Below are positions 35,125 through 42,812 of a stretch of DNA of 64,000 nt, piece after piece. The stretch lies in NCBI GenBank assembly GCA_047601745.1, contig JASGIS010000001.1:4898001-4962000 (forward strand), written 5' to 3'. A program made the position numbers and the translations under genes. The notes under the pieces were generated by a model. The model did not search any database and was not told the DNA's origin. It saw nothing but the letters and a program-made list of their open reading frames with translations. The stretch is from JAKPAM01 sp047601745 (GTDB taxonomy: Bacteria > Pseudomonadota > Gammaproteobacteria > Burkholderiales > Burkholderiaceae_E). Position 1 is the first letter of the stretch. Each line of letters starts with the position of its first letter.

Positions 35125-35790
35125 ATGCCCGAACTACGCAAGGTCTACACCACCGTCGATGCGCGCGATCGAATCGTCGAGGCGGCGCTGAGCGTCTTTT
35201 CCGATCTCGGTTTCGACGGCGCCACGACCCGGGAGATCGCCAAGGCGGCCGGCGTGTCCTCGGGCTTGATCCACCATCACTTCAAGGACAAGGAAACGCT
35301 GTGGAACCTGGTCGGTACCCGCATCACCGAGGAATTCGTCGAGGCCGCCGGCTCGTCGATCGATCCCGTGCTCGTCGGAACGCCGCAGGGGCTCCGGCAG
35401 ATGCTGGCGGCCTACCTGCGCTACTGGCGCGAGCATCCCCGCGCGCTTCGTTTCCAGCTCTGGCGCGTGCTCGGTGCTCCGCACGAAGAACGCGAAACGC
35501 GGTCCCGCTTGTTGAACCAGATGTTCGTCCCGCATTTCAAGGCGGCCCAGGATGCAGGGCTGATTCGCCGGGACGTGCCCGCGGGCCTGTTGATGGTGAC
35601 CGCGGGAGGATTGATCCAGTTCTTCCTGCACAGCGACATCGAGACCAATGACGCGCTGGCCGTCACCGGCGCGCCGCCGCTCGACGACGACTTCGCGCTG
35701 GATTACCTGTGGGGACTGATCGCCGCCGCCGGACCGGGCCCCGAAGCGGCGCCCCGCAAGCGCGGCCCGGCCCGGACGCGCCGGACATAG
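35125..35790 (+). CDS. TetR-family regulator of the second receptor operon
   Basis: The 221-residue protein has the TetR DNA-binding domain (ARDRIVEAALSVFSDLGFDGATTREIAKAAGVSSGLIHHHFKDKETLWNLV) and a C-terminal helical domain of the TetR_C_8 (CecR) kind. It lies 80 bp after the MFS gene in the same direction, so probably in the same operon. The 18-bp palindrome at 31432 is its likely site. The C-terminal tail is Arg/Pro-rich. Confidence 0.82.
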   Translation: MPELRKVYTTVDARDRIVEAALSVFSDLGFDGATTREIAKAAGVSSGLIHHHFKDKETLWNLVGTRITEEFVEAAGSSIDPVLVGTPQGLRQMLAAYLRYWREHPRALRFQLWRVLGAPHEERETRSRLLNQMFVPHFKAAQDAGLIRRDVPAGLLMVTAGGLIQFFLHSDIETNDALAVTGAPPLDDDFALDYLWGLIAAAGPGPEAAPRKRGPARTRRT

Positions 35791-35907
35791 CGCCGACGAC
35801 GTTCATGCCGGGCTGATTCGCATGCCTCGCTCGACCGTGCGCCGCCGCGTGCTGCCGGCACCGCCGGCCGTCGGCGCGGCCGTATCGTCGCGGATCGCGC
35901 CTTTGCG

Positions 35908-36927
35908 CTACCGCGCGAAACCCGCCAGCGTGATCTTGCCGATCGCCTTGCCGCTCTCCAGCAGCGCATGGGCGTTGCGAAGGTTTCCGGCGTCGATGGT
36001 CCCGGCCGATTGCGTGCGGGTCGTCGTGATCCGTCCCAGATCGGCGAGCTCGGCCACCTTGGTCAGGATCTGCTGCTGCCGGACGATGTCGGCCGTTCCC
36101 AGCAACGGGCGCGTGAACATGAACTCCCAATGGATCGACAGGCTCTTGCGCTTGAGCGGAACGATGTCGAGTGCGACGGGATCGTCGATCAACGCGATCC
36201 GCCCCTGCGGCGCGATCAGTTCGACGATGTCGGCCAGGTAACCGTCGGTGCCGGTCGTGGAAAAGACGAAAGCCGGCGCTCCCAGTCCCAGGGCCGCCAC
36301 CTGCGCGGCCAGCGGTCGGCGATGATCGATCACGTGATGGGCCCCCATCCGCTTCACCCAGGCCACGGTCTCCGGCCGCGACGCGGTGGCGATGACGGTC
36401 AGGTCGGTCAATGCGCGCGCCAACTGGATCGCCATCGATCCGACGCCGCCCGCGCCGCCGATCACCACGATCGCACGGGCCGCGCCCGCCACCGGATGTT
36501 CGACGCAAAGGCGATCGAACAGCGTTTCCCACGCGGTCAACGCGGTCAGCGGCAATGCCGCCGCTTCCTCGTCGCCGAGCGAAGCCGGCGCCAGGGCCGC
36601 GATGCGCGCATCGACCGCCTGCAACTCGGCGTAGCAACCGGGCCGGTCGATCGCGCCGGCGTAGAACACGCGGTCTCCCGGCCGGAAACCGGTGACGCGC
36701 GCGCCGACCGCGCGCACCCGCCCGACGGCATCCCAGCCGGGGATCCGCCAGGTTCCGGCAGCGGGCCTGGCGGAGGCGCGCACCTTCGCGTCCGCCGGGT
36801 TGACGGCGATCGCTCGCACCTCGACCAGCAGATCGTGCTCGCCGGGCTCGGGGTCGGGCAGGTCCAGATCGAGCAGCGCTCGCGGATCCGAAACGGGCAG
36901 TGGTTGATCGAAACCGATGGCTTTCAT
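35908..36927 (-). CDS. Zinc-less medium-chain quinone oxidoreductase (ZADH family)
   Basis: The 339-residue protein reads PGEHDLLVEVRAIAVNPADAKVR, GWDAVGRVRAVGARVTGFRPGDRVFYAG, and a Rossmann motif VIGGAGGVGSMAIQLARAL, then TASRPETVAWVKRMGAHHVIDH. It lacks the catalytic and structural zinc Cys of alcohol dehydrogenases, so it is a quinone/enone reductase. Genes of this family are often paired with HxlR regulators. Here a 17-bp motif upstream (37003) matches the promoter of the HxlR gene at 46690. Confidence 0.85.
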   Translation of the reverse strand: MKAIGFDQPLPVSDPRALLDLDLPDPEPGEHDLLVEVRAIAVNPADAKVRASARPAAGTWRIPGWDAVGRVRAVGARVTGFRPGDRVFYAGAIDRPGCYAELQAVDARIAALAPASLGDEEAAALPLTALTAWETLFDRLCVEHPVAGAARAIVVIGGAGGVGSMAIQLARALTDLTVIATASRPETVAWVKRMGAHHVIDHRRPLAAQVAALGLGAPAFVFSTTGTDGYLADIVELIAPQGRIALIDDPVALDIVPLKRKSLSIHWEFMFTRPLLGTADIVRQQQILTKVAELADLGRITTTRTQSAGTIDAGNLRNAHALLESGKAIGKITLAGFAR

Positions 36928-37002
36928 GACGTACTCCGTTCAACGAACAATGCGCGCCATTCTTGCCGTTATCGTCGATCTACGTAAGAACGCACATATT
37001 CT

Positions 37003-37065
37003 GCATATAGTGTCGAAAAATATACCTAGTCCGGGCGACACCGGTCGATGGCGCTCCGCCTGCGC
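37003..37065 (+). pseudogene. Possible relic of an HxlR gene promoter and start
   Basis: GCATATAGTGTCGAAAA (37003-37019) matches GCATATAGTGTGGAAAA at 46657-46673, in front of hxlR, at 16 of 17 bases. A weaker similarity (CCGGG..CGACA, then ATGG...CTCCGCC) continues for ~40 bp. This suggests that the quinone reductase once faced an HxlR gene that is now lost. Downstream are three imperfect 22-bp repeats (37064-37133) built on CGGTCTCGGGC. Confidence 0.35.
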
Positions 37066-37173
37066 GATCGGTTTCGGGCCGGATCGCCAGCGGTCTCGGG
37101 CGGGATCACCATCGGTCTCGGGCCGGCTCACCGATGCGTCGACGGATGCGGGCACGGCTCTCCGGCCCGCAAC

Positions 37174-37264
37174 GGTCGGCGATCGGCGATCGGCGATCGG
37201 CGATCGGCGATCGGCGGTCGGCGGTCGGCGGTCGGCGGTCGGCGGTCGGCGGTCGGCGGTCGGC
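37174..37264 (+). repeat. Thirteen tandem heptanucleotides (GRTCGGC) before nasR
   Basis: One GGTCGGC, five GATCGGC and seven GGTCGGC units follow without interruption, ending 13 bp before the nasR ATG at 37278. Seven is not a multiple of three, so copy-number changes would alter the frame of any translation entering from upstream, or the spacing of the promoter and ribosome site. An upstream ATG at 37134 is now in frame through the array into nasR. Confidence 0.85.
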
Positions 37265-37277
37265 GGTCAGGGTACGG

Positions 37278-38600
37278 ATGTTGCTTGATCCCGGCACCAT
37301 GAAACCCGGCCTGCGTTTCCTGATCGCGGCGCGCCGCCACGAGATCCAGGAGTTCGACCAGCTCGCGCGCACCAGCGAACTCGTGGGCGTGATCGGCCGC
37401 CTCGTGCATGCGTTGCAGAAGGAGCGCGGCCTGTCGAACCTGCTGCTCGGATCGGGGCAGGCGCGCCACGCGGACGAGCGCGAACGGCAGGTCGCCGAGT
37501 GCCTGATGATCGAGGCCGAGGCGCGCGCCGCGTTCGAAAGCCTGGACACCGAGCCGCGGCGTGCCGGCAACGGCACGCGGCTGTTCAGCCGCGTCGCCTG
37601 GGTATTGCTGGGGCTGGACGCCTTGCCGGCGCTACGCCAGCGCATCGCCGCACGACGGATGTCGGCGCCCGAGGCGACGGCCGCCTTCGTCAAGCTGATC
37701 GCCGGCCTGCTGGCCGTGGTGTTCGAGGCGGCCGACGGCGCCGTGGACCCGGAAATCTCCCGCCTGCTGGTGGCCTTGTTCAATTTCATGCAGGGTAAGG
37801 AGTTCACCGGCCAGGAACGCGCGATGGGCGCCGCCGCGTTCGCGGCGGGCAGCATCGATGCCGAGCGGCAGCAGCAATGGATGCACCTGATCGAACAACA
37901 GGACCGTTGCCTGCAGGTGTTCACCGAGTTCAGCAGCGCGCCGGTGGCCGCGTTATGGCGGCAGGGGCGCCCGGCCGAGCAGTTGGCCGAGCTCGAACGG
38001 CTGCGCCGCGTCGCCTGCGCCGCGGCCCCGGGCGCGAACCTGGGCGCCGATCGCAGCACGCTCTGGTTCGAGTGCTGCTCGCGCCTGATCGATGCGATGC
38101 GGCCGGTCGAGGAGCGCCTGGTCGCCGATCTGCATGCGCTGTGCGCGCGCAAGATCGCGCAGACCCGGGAGGAGCTCGCGGGCCTGCAGCAACTGTTCGA
38201 ACGGCTGGATCGCCAGGACGAGACCGGGGACCTGGACGCCCGGGCCTTCTTCGAGCGCTCGTCCGCTCCGTTGCCCGACGAACCGCCGCCGACGGCCGCG
38301 CCCTACGGGCGTCGGTTGGAGCGGGCGATCATGGACATCGTGCGCGAGCAGTCGAACCGCCTGCAGGCCATCAGCGCCGAGCTCGATACCGTGCGCACCG
38401 CGCTCAACGAGCGCAAGCTGGTCGAACGCGCGAAGGGCCTGCTGATGGCGCACCGCCGGATCAGCGAGGCCGAGGCGCACAAGCTGCTGCGTCAGACGGC
38501 CATGAACCAGAACCGGCGGCTGGTCGAAGTGGCCGAATCGGTGCTGACGACGTCCGACCTGCTATCGGTCGCCGATGCACCGCGGCGCACCCCGATTTGA
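37278..38600 (+). CDS. nasR: Nitrate-responsive transcription antiterminator NasR (NIT-ANTAR)
   Basis: The 440-residue protein has an N-terminal helical NIT domain (nitrate/nitrite sensing), marked by LVGVIGRLVHALQKERGLSNLLLGS near residue 35. The C-terminal ~60 residues form an ANTAR domain: ELDTVRTALNERKLVERAKGLLMAHRRISEAEAHKLLRQTAMNQNRRLVEVAESVL. NasR binds leader RNA and prevents termination ahead of nitrate-assimilation genes. Such leaders are visible at 38764-38896 and 51477-51599. ATG 37278 or 37299 may be used; a longer form through the upstream repeat is possible. Confidence 0.88.
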   Translation: MLLDPGTMKPGLRFLIAARRHEIQEFDQLARTSELVGVIGRLVHALQKERGLSNLLLGSGQARHADERERQVAECLMIEAEARAAFESLDTEPRRAGNGTRLFSRVAWVLLGLDALPALRQRIAARRMSAPEATAAFVKLIAGLLAVVFEAADGAVDPEISRLLVALFNFMQGKEFTGQERAMGAAAFAAGSIDAERQQQWMHLIEQQDRCLQVFTEFSSAPVAALWRQGRPAEQLAELERLRRVACAAAPGANLGADRSTLWFECCSRLIDAMRPVEERLVADLHALCARKIAQTREELAGLQQLFERLDRQDETGDLDARAFFERSSAPLPDEPPPTAAPYGRRLERAIMDIVREQSNRLQAISAELDTVRTALNERKLVERAKGLLMAHRRISEAEAHKLLRQTAMNQNRRLVEVAESVLTTSDLLSVADAPRRTPI

Positions 38601-38763
38601 TGCGACGCACAACAAACGTGCGGCACCGTATGACCGTCGCGGCGACGACCGTACCGCCGCTCGACGCCGATCGACACCGATTCCCCTTGATTTCGCAGGC
38701 GAACAACGGTCAACGGGCGGATGAAAGCCTCATTGGCATGAGGGTTGCTTAGAGATCCGGTAC

Positions 38764-38809
38764 AGACCAAAGACGGTCTTCGGGTCAGCGGCTTCCAACG
38801 GCGGGGGTC
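38764..38809 (+). promoter_or_regulatory. Two-hairpin ANTAR-binding leader RNA of the nas operon
   Basis: Hairpin 1 is AGACC-AAAGAC-GGTCT (38764-38779), a 6-nt loop with A at position 1 and G at position 4, as ANTAR proteins require. Hairpin 2 is GGCTTCC-AACGGC-GGGGGTC (38790-38809), again A1/G4, with some G-U pairs. They are 10 nt apart and lie 16 nt before the terminator. NasR binding here would stop terminator formation. The remaining gap 38601-38763 shows no gene; it should hold the promoter. Confidence 0.65.
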
Positions 38810-38825
38810 CGGTACCCGACAGGAT

Positions 38826-38896
38826 AAAGGCGTCCTTGCGCGCGCCGGTCCCGCAGCAGCGGTTCCGGTGCACGACAAGGACGCCTTTTTGTTTTT
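38826..38896 (+). terminator. Intrinsic leader terminator ahead of nasF
   Basis: AAAGGCGTCCTTG (38826-38838) and CAAGGACGCCTTT (38876-38888) are perfectly complementary, with the T-rich run TTTTTGTTTTT (38886-38896) on the 3' side. It lies between the promoter region and the first gene, so it acts as an attenuator rather than an operon end. Confidence 0.88.
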
Positions 38897-38930
38897 CGCG
38901 GATTCGCCGATGCACGCCTGGAGCCAGCCC

Positions 38931-40178
38931 ATGACCCAAGATCCACCCCCCGCCGCCCCCGGCCGCCGTCGCGTGCTCCGCACCGCCGCCGCCGGCGCCC
39001 TGAGCATCGCCCCGGCGTTGCGCGCCGCCGTCTGGGCGCAGGGCTCCGACAAGCCGGAAAAGGCCGAGGTCAAGATCGGCTTCATCCCGCTGACCGACTG
39101 CGCCAGCATCGTGATGGCCTCGGTGCTGGGCTTCGACAAGAAGTACGGCGTGACGATCAAGCCGAGCAAGGAAGCGAGCTGGGCGACCGTGCGCGACAAG
39201 CTGGTCAACGGCGAGAACGACTTCACCCACATCCTGTACGGCCAGTTGATGGGCCTGCAGGTCGGCATCGGCGGGCCGCGCACCGACGTCGTCAATCTGC
39301 TGACGCTGAACCGTAACGGCCAGGGCATCACGCTGTCGAAGAAGCTGGCCGAGACCGGCGCGGGCGACCTTGCGTCGCTGGTCGCGCTGATGAAGCGGCA
39401 GCCGCGCGAGTACACGTTCGCCCAGACCTACCCGACCGGTACCCACGCGATGTGGCTGTACTACTGGCTGGCCGCCGGCGGCGTCAACCCGATGCAGGAC
39501 GTCAAGGTCATCACGGTGCCGCCGCCGCAGATGGTAGCCAACATGCGCGTCGGCAACATGGACGGCTTCTGCGTCGGCGAGCCCTGGAACCAGCGCGCGA
39601 TCCTCGACGGCGTCGGCGTCACCGCCGAAACCAGCCAGGCGATCTGGAAGGACCACCCCGAGAAGGCGCTGGGCACGACGGCCGCGTTCGCGAAGGCGAA
39701 CCCCAACACCTGCCGCGCGGTGGCCGCTGCCGTCATCGAGGCCGGCCGCTGGATAGACGCCTCGCTGTCCAACAAGCAGAAGATGGCCGAGACGATCGCC
39801 GCGCGCGCCTACGTCAACACCGACTGGGCGGCGATCATCGACCGCATCCTGGGCCGCTACGACAACGGCCTGGGCAAGACCTGGGACGACGCCGACCACA
39901 TGAAGTTCTACGACGACGGCCAGGTCAACTATCCGTGGCAGTCCGATGCGACCTGGTTCCTGACCCAGCACAAGCGCTGGGGTCTGCTGAAGGAGCATCC
40001 CGACTACGCCGCGCTGGCCCGGCAGGTCAACCGCCTCGATCTCTACAAGCTGGCCGCCTCGGCCGCCGGCGCGCCGGTGCCGAACGCCGAGCTGCGCAGC
40101 AGCAAGCTGATCGACGGCGTGGTCTGGGACGGCAAAGACCCGGCGAAATACGCCGATGCATTCAAGGTACACGCGTGA
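38931..40178 (+). CDS. nasF: Nitrate ABC transporter substrate-binding protein (NasF/NrtA)
   Basis: The 415-residue protein begins with a Tat-type signal (GRRRVLRTAAAGALSIAPALRAAVWAQ). The NrtA/CmpA fold follows: IGFIPLTDCASIVMASVLGFDKKYGVTIKPSKEASWATVRDKL, FAQTYPTGTHAMWLYYWLAAGG, NMRVGNMDGFCVGEPWN. ATG 38931 has GGAG 8 nt upstream. It captures nitrate or nitrite in the periplasm for the permease and ATPase genes that follow. Confidence 0.9.
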   Translation: MTQDPPPAAPGRRRVLRTAAAGALSIAPALRAAVWAQGSDKPEKAEVKIGFIPLTDCASIVMASVLGFDKKYGVTIKPSKEASWATVRDKLVNGENDFTHILYGQLMGLQVGIGGPRTDVVNLLTLNRNGQGITLSKKLAETGAGDLASLVALMKRQPREYTFAQTYPTGTHAMWLYYWLAAGGVNPMQDVKVITVPPPQMVANMRVGNMDGFCVGEPWNQRAILDGVGVTAETSQAIWKDHPEKALGTTAAFAKANPNTCRAVAAAVIEAGRWIDASLSNKQKMAETIAARAYVNTDWAAIIDRILGRYDNGLGKTWDDADHMKFYDDGQVNYPWQSDATWFLTQHKRWGLLKEHPDYAALARQVNRLDLYKLAASAAGAPVPNAELRSSKLIDGVVWDGKDPAKYADAFKVHA

Positions 40179-40192
40179 GCGCAGGAGCGAAC

Positions 40193-41143
40193 ATGACCTC
40201 GGCCATCATCCATTCCCCGCCCGACGCTCCCCCGTCGCCGTCGCCCGTGACGACGCCCGCCGCACAGGACGCGCGCGACACCTCTGCGCAAGACACCTCT
40301 TCGCGCGCAGCCTCCCGGCTTGCCGCCACCGAGCCCGGCGCCTCCCCCCGCGCCGCCGTCGACTTCGGCGCCGTCGCGCGGCGCACGTTGCCGCCCCTGC
40401 TGGGCATCGCGCTGCTGGTGCTGGTGTGGCAGGCCATCGCCGCGCACAGCGACACCGGCTTTCCGACGCCCGGCGAGACCTGGCACCAGGCGCTGGAGGT
40501 CTTCGGCGATCCGTGCTATCGCAATGGCCCCAACGACCAGGGCGTCGGCTGGAACGTGCTCAGCTCGCTGCAGCGCGTGGGCCTGGGCTTCGGCCTGGCG
40601 GCGCTGGTGGGCATCCCGGCGGGCTTCGCGATCGGCCGCTTCGTGTTCCTGAACCGCATGTTCAGCCCGCTGATCAGCCTGCTGCGTCCGGTCTCGCCGC
40701 TGGCCTGGCTGCCGATCGGCCTGCTGATCTTCAAGGGTGCCAACCCGGCGGCAATCTGGACCATCTTCATCTGCTCGATCTGGCCGATGGTCATCAACAC
40801 CGCGGTCGGCGTGCAGCGCGTACCGCAGGACTACATGAACGTCGCGCGGGTGCTCGACCTGTCCGAATGGAAGATCGCCACGAAGATCCTGCTGCCCGCG
40901 GTGCTGCCCTACATGCTGACCGGCGTGCGGCTCGCGGTCAGCACGGCCTGGCTGGTGATCGTCGCCGCCGAGATGCTGACCGGTGGCGTGGGCATCGGCT
41001 TCTGGGTCTGGGACGAGTGGAACAACCTCAACGTCAAGAACATCATCATCGCGATCTTCGTCATCGGCATCGTCGGGCTGGTGCTCGAGTGGGTGCTGGT
41101 CAGGCTGGCGAGCACGTTCACCTTCGAGGACGTCAAGTCATGA
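40193..41143 (+). CDS. nasE: Nitrate ABC transporter permease (NasE/NrtB)
   Basis: The 316-residue protein has an Ala/Ser/Pro/Thr-rich cytoplasmic tail of ~55 residues. Then come TM segments of the NtrB family, including GWNVLSSLQRVGLGFGLAALVGIPAGFAIGR and the permease EAA-like region ARVLDLSEWKIATKILLPAVLPYMLTGVRLAVSTAWLVIVAAEML. GCAGGAGC precedes the ATG. Its stop overlaps the ATPase start (ATGA). Confidence 0.9.
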   Translation: MTSAIIHSPPDAPPSPSPVTTPAAQDARDTSAQDTSSRAASRLAATEPGASPRAAVDFGAVARRTLPPLLGIALLVLVWQAIAAHSDTGFPTPGETWHQALEVFGDPCYRNGPNDQGVGWNVLSSLQRVGLGFGLAALVGIPAGFAIGRFVFLNRMFSPLISLLRPVSPLAWLPIGLLIFKGANPAAIWTIFICSIWPMVINTAVGVQRVPQDYMNVARVLDLSEWKIATKILLPAVLPYMLTGVRLAVSTAWLVIVAAEMLTGGVGIGFWVWDEWNNLNVKNIIIAIFVIGIVGLVLEWVLVRLASTFTFEDVKS

Positions 41144-41940
41144 ACGAACGCTTCATCCAGATCCAGGGCGTCGAGCAGGCATTCAAGACGCCGAACGGAC
41201 GCTTCGTCGCGTTGCGCGACATCGACCTCGACGTCGCGCAGGGCGAGTTCGTCTCGCTGATCGGCCACTCCGGCTGCGGCAAGAGCACGCTGCTGAACCT
41301 GATCGCCGGCCTGACGCGGCCGACTCAGGGCGTGCTGCTGTGCGCCAACCGCGAGATCGCCGGCCCCGGCCCCGACCGCGCGGTGGTGTTCCAGAACCAC
41401 TCGCTGCTGCCGTGGCTGACCTGCTTCGAGAACGTGTACCTGGGCGTCGAGCGCGTGTTCGGTCGCGGCGAGGGCAAGGCGCGGCTCAGGCAGCGCACCG
41501 AAGAGGCGCTGGCACTGGTCGGCCTGGGCCACGCGGCGCACAAGCGCCCGGGCGAGATCTCCGGCGGCATGAAGCAGCGCGTGGGCATCGCACGCGCGCT
41601 GGCGATGCAACCGCAGGTGCTGCTGATGGACGAACCCTTCGGCGCGCTGGACGCGCTGACGCGCGCCAGGCTGCAGGACGAACTGCTCGCGATCGTGCAG
41701 CAGACCCGCAGCACGGTCGTGATGGTCACGCACGACGTCGACGAAGCGGTGCTGCTGTCGGACAAGATCGTGATGATGACCAACGGCCCGGCGGCGACGA
41801 TCGGCGAGGTGCTGTCCGTACGGCTGCCGCGCCCGCGCCATCGCGTCGAACTGGCCGAGGACCGACACTACGTGCAGTACCGCAAGGCGGTGATCGACTT
41901 CCTGTACACGCGCCAGCGCCACGTCGAGAAGGCGGCCTGA
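41140..41940 (+). CDS. nasD: Nitrate ABC transporter ATPase (NasD/NrtD)
   Basis: The 266-residue protein has Walker A GHSGCGKST, Q-loop FQNHSLLPWLT, signature ISGGMKQRVGIARAL, Walker B VLLMDEPFGALD and switch His MVTHDVDEA. It matches NrtD/NtrD, without the regulatory NrtA-like domain of NrtC. It energises the NasFE transporter. Confidence 0.92.
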   Translation: MNERFIQIQGVEQAFKTPNGRFVALRDIDLDVAQGEFVSLIGHSGCGKSTLLNLIAGLTRPTQGVLLCANREIAGPGPDRAVVFQNHSLLPWLTCFENVYLGVERVFGRGEGKARLRQRTEEALALVGLGHAAHKRPGEISGGMKQRVGIARALAMQPQVLLMDEPFGALDALTRARLQDELLAIVQQTRSTVVMVTHDVDEAVLLSDKIVMMTNGPAATIGEVLSVRLPRPRHRVELAEDRHYVQYRKAVIDFLYTRQRHVEKAA

Positions 41941-41942
41941 AC

Positions 41943-42812
41943 ATGACGCGAAACACCTTCATCCGCGTCGTCGAGTACTGGCTGCCGTCGGACGACGGCA
42001 GTCTGCTGGAGTTCGGCGGCGGCTGCTTCGGCGGCGCGACGCGCTTCGCCGCGGCCACGCGCAAGCTGTGCTTCGGCAAGGGCGAAGGCCTGCCCGGGCA
42101 GGTCTGGGAGAGCGGTCTGCCCATCGTGCTGAAGGACCTCGAGCACTCGTACTTTCGCCGCGGCGCGGCCGCGCGCGCCGACGGGCTGACCTGCGGTATC
42201 GCGATGCCGGTCTTCGACGGCGATGCGCTGGCCGCGGTGGTGATCCTGTTCTGCGGCGACGACGCCGAGCACGCGGGCGCGATCGAGCTGTGGCGCTGTC
42301 CGCCCGGCAGCGTGGACATGCAGTTGGTCGACGGCTACTACGGCACGACCGGCGACACCTTCGAGTTCATCTCGCGCGCGACCGCGTTTCGCCGCGGCAC
42401 CGGGTTGCCGGGCCTGGCCTGGGAGCGCAACGCCCCGGTCTTCCTGCCCGACCTGGGCAAGGGTTCGGGCTTCCTGCGCGCCGACAGCGCGGTCAAGGTC
42501 GGAATCAACCGCGGTTTCGCGCTGCCGTGCTCGACGCTGGACGGCAGCACCTGCGTGATCGCTTTCCTGTCGGCGCTGGCGACACCGATCGCGCGCACGG
42601 TCGAGATCTGGGAGGCCCCGGGAGGACAGCGGCGCTTCGGCTTCTCGGAGACCGATGGCGTGCTCGACGCACCGGCCGTCGCCGAACCGGGCTCGCCGGC
42701 AGCGCAGGCGCTGGCCAGCGGCCGGCCGGCGGCGCGGGACGCGACGATCGCGATCCCGGTGGCGCCGCAGGGCCGCCTGCGCTCGGTATTGACACTGGAC
42801 TTCGACCAATGA
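41943..42812 (+). CDS. Tandem GAF-domain protein of the nas operon
   Basis: The 289-residue protein consists of two GAF-like halves sharing FxxGxGLPGxxWExxxPVxLxDL (KGEGLPGQVWESGLPIVLKDL near residue 42; RGTGLPGLAWERNAPVFLPDL near 153). There is no output domain or HTH. It is embedded between nasD and nirB, overlapping nirB by 4 bp, so it is co-expressed with nitrate assimilation. GAF domains bind small ligands or cofactors; a sensory or regulatory role in nitrate/nitrite use is inferred, not shown. Confidence 0.7.
   Translation: MTRNTFIRVVEYWLPSDDGSLLEFGGGCFGGATRFAAATRKLCFGKGEGLPGQVWESGLPIVLKDLEHSYFRRGAAARADGLTCGIAMPVFDGDALAAVVILFCGDDAEHAGAIELWRCPPGSVDMQLVDGYYGTTGDTFEFISRATAFRRGTGLPGLAWERNAPVFLPDLGKGSGFLRADSAVKVGINRGFALPCSTLDGSTCVIAFLSALATPIARTVEIWEAPGGQRRFGFSETDGVLDAPAVAEPGSPAAQALASGRPAARDATIAIPVAPQGRLRSVLTLDFDQ

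Noticed and set aside
37174..37264. Tandem array as a possible CRISPR.
   Set aside because: Units are 7 bp and contiguous, with no unique spacers and no cas genes.
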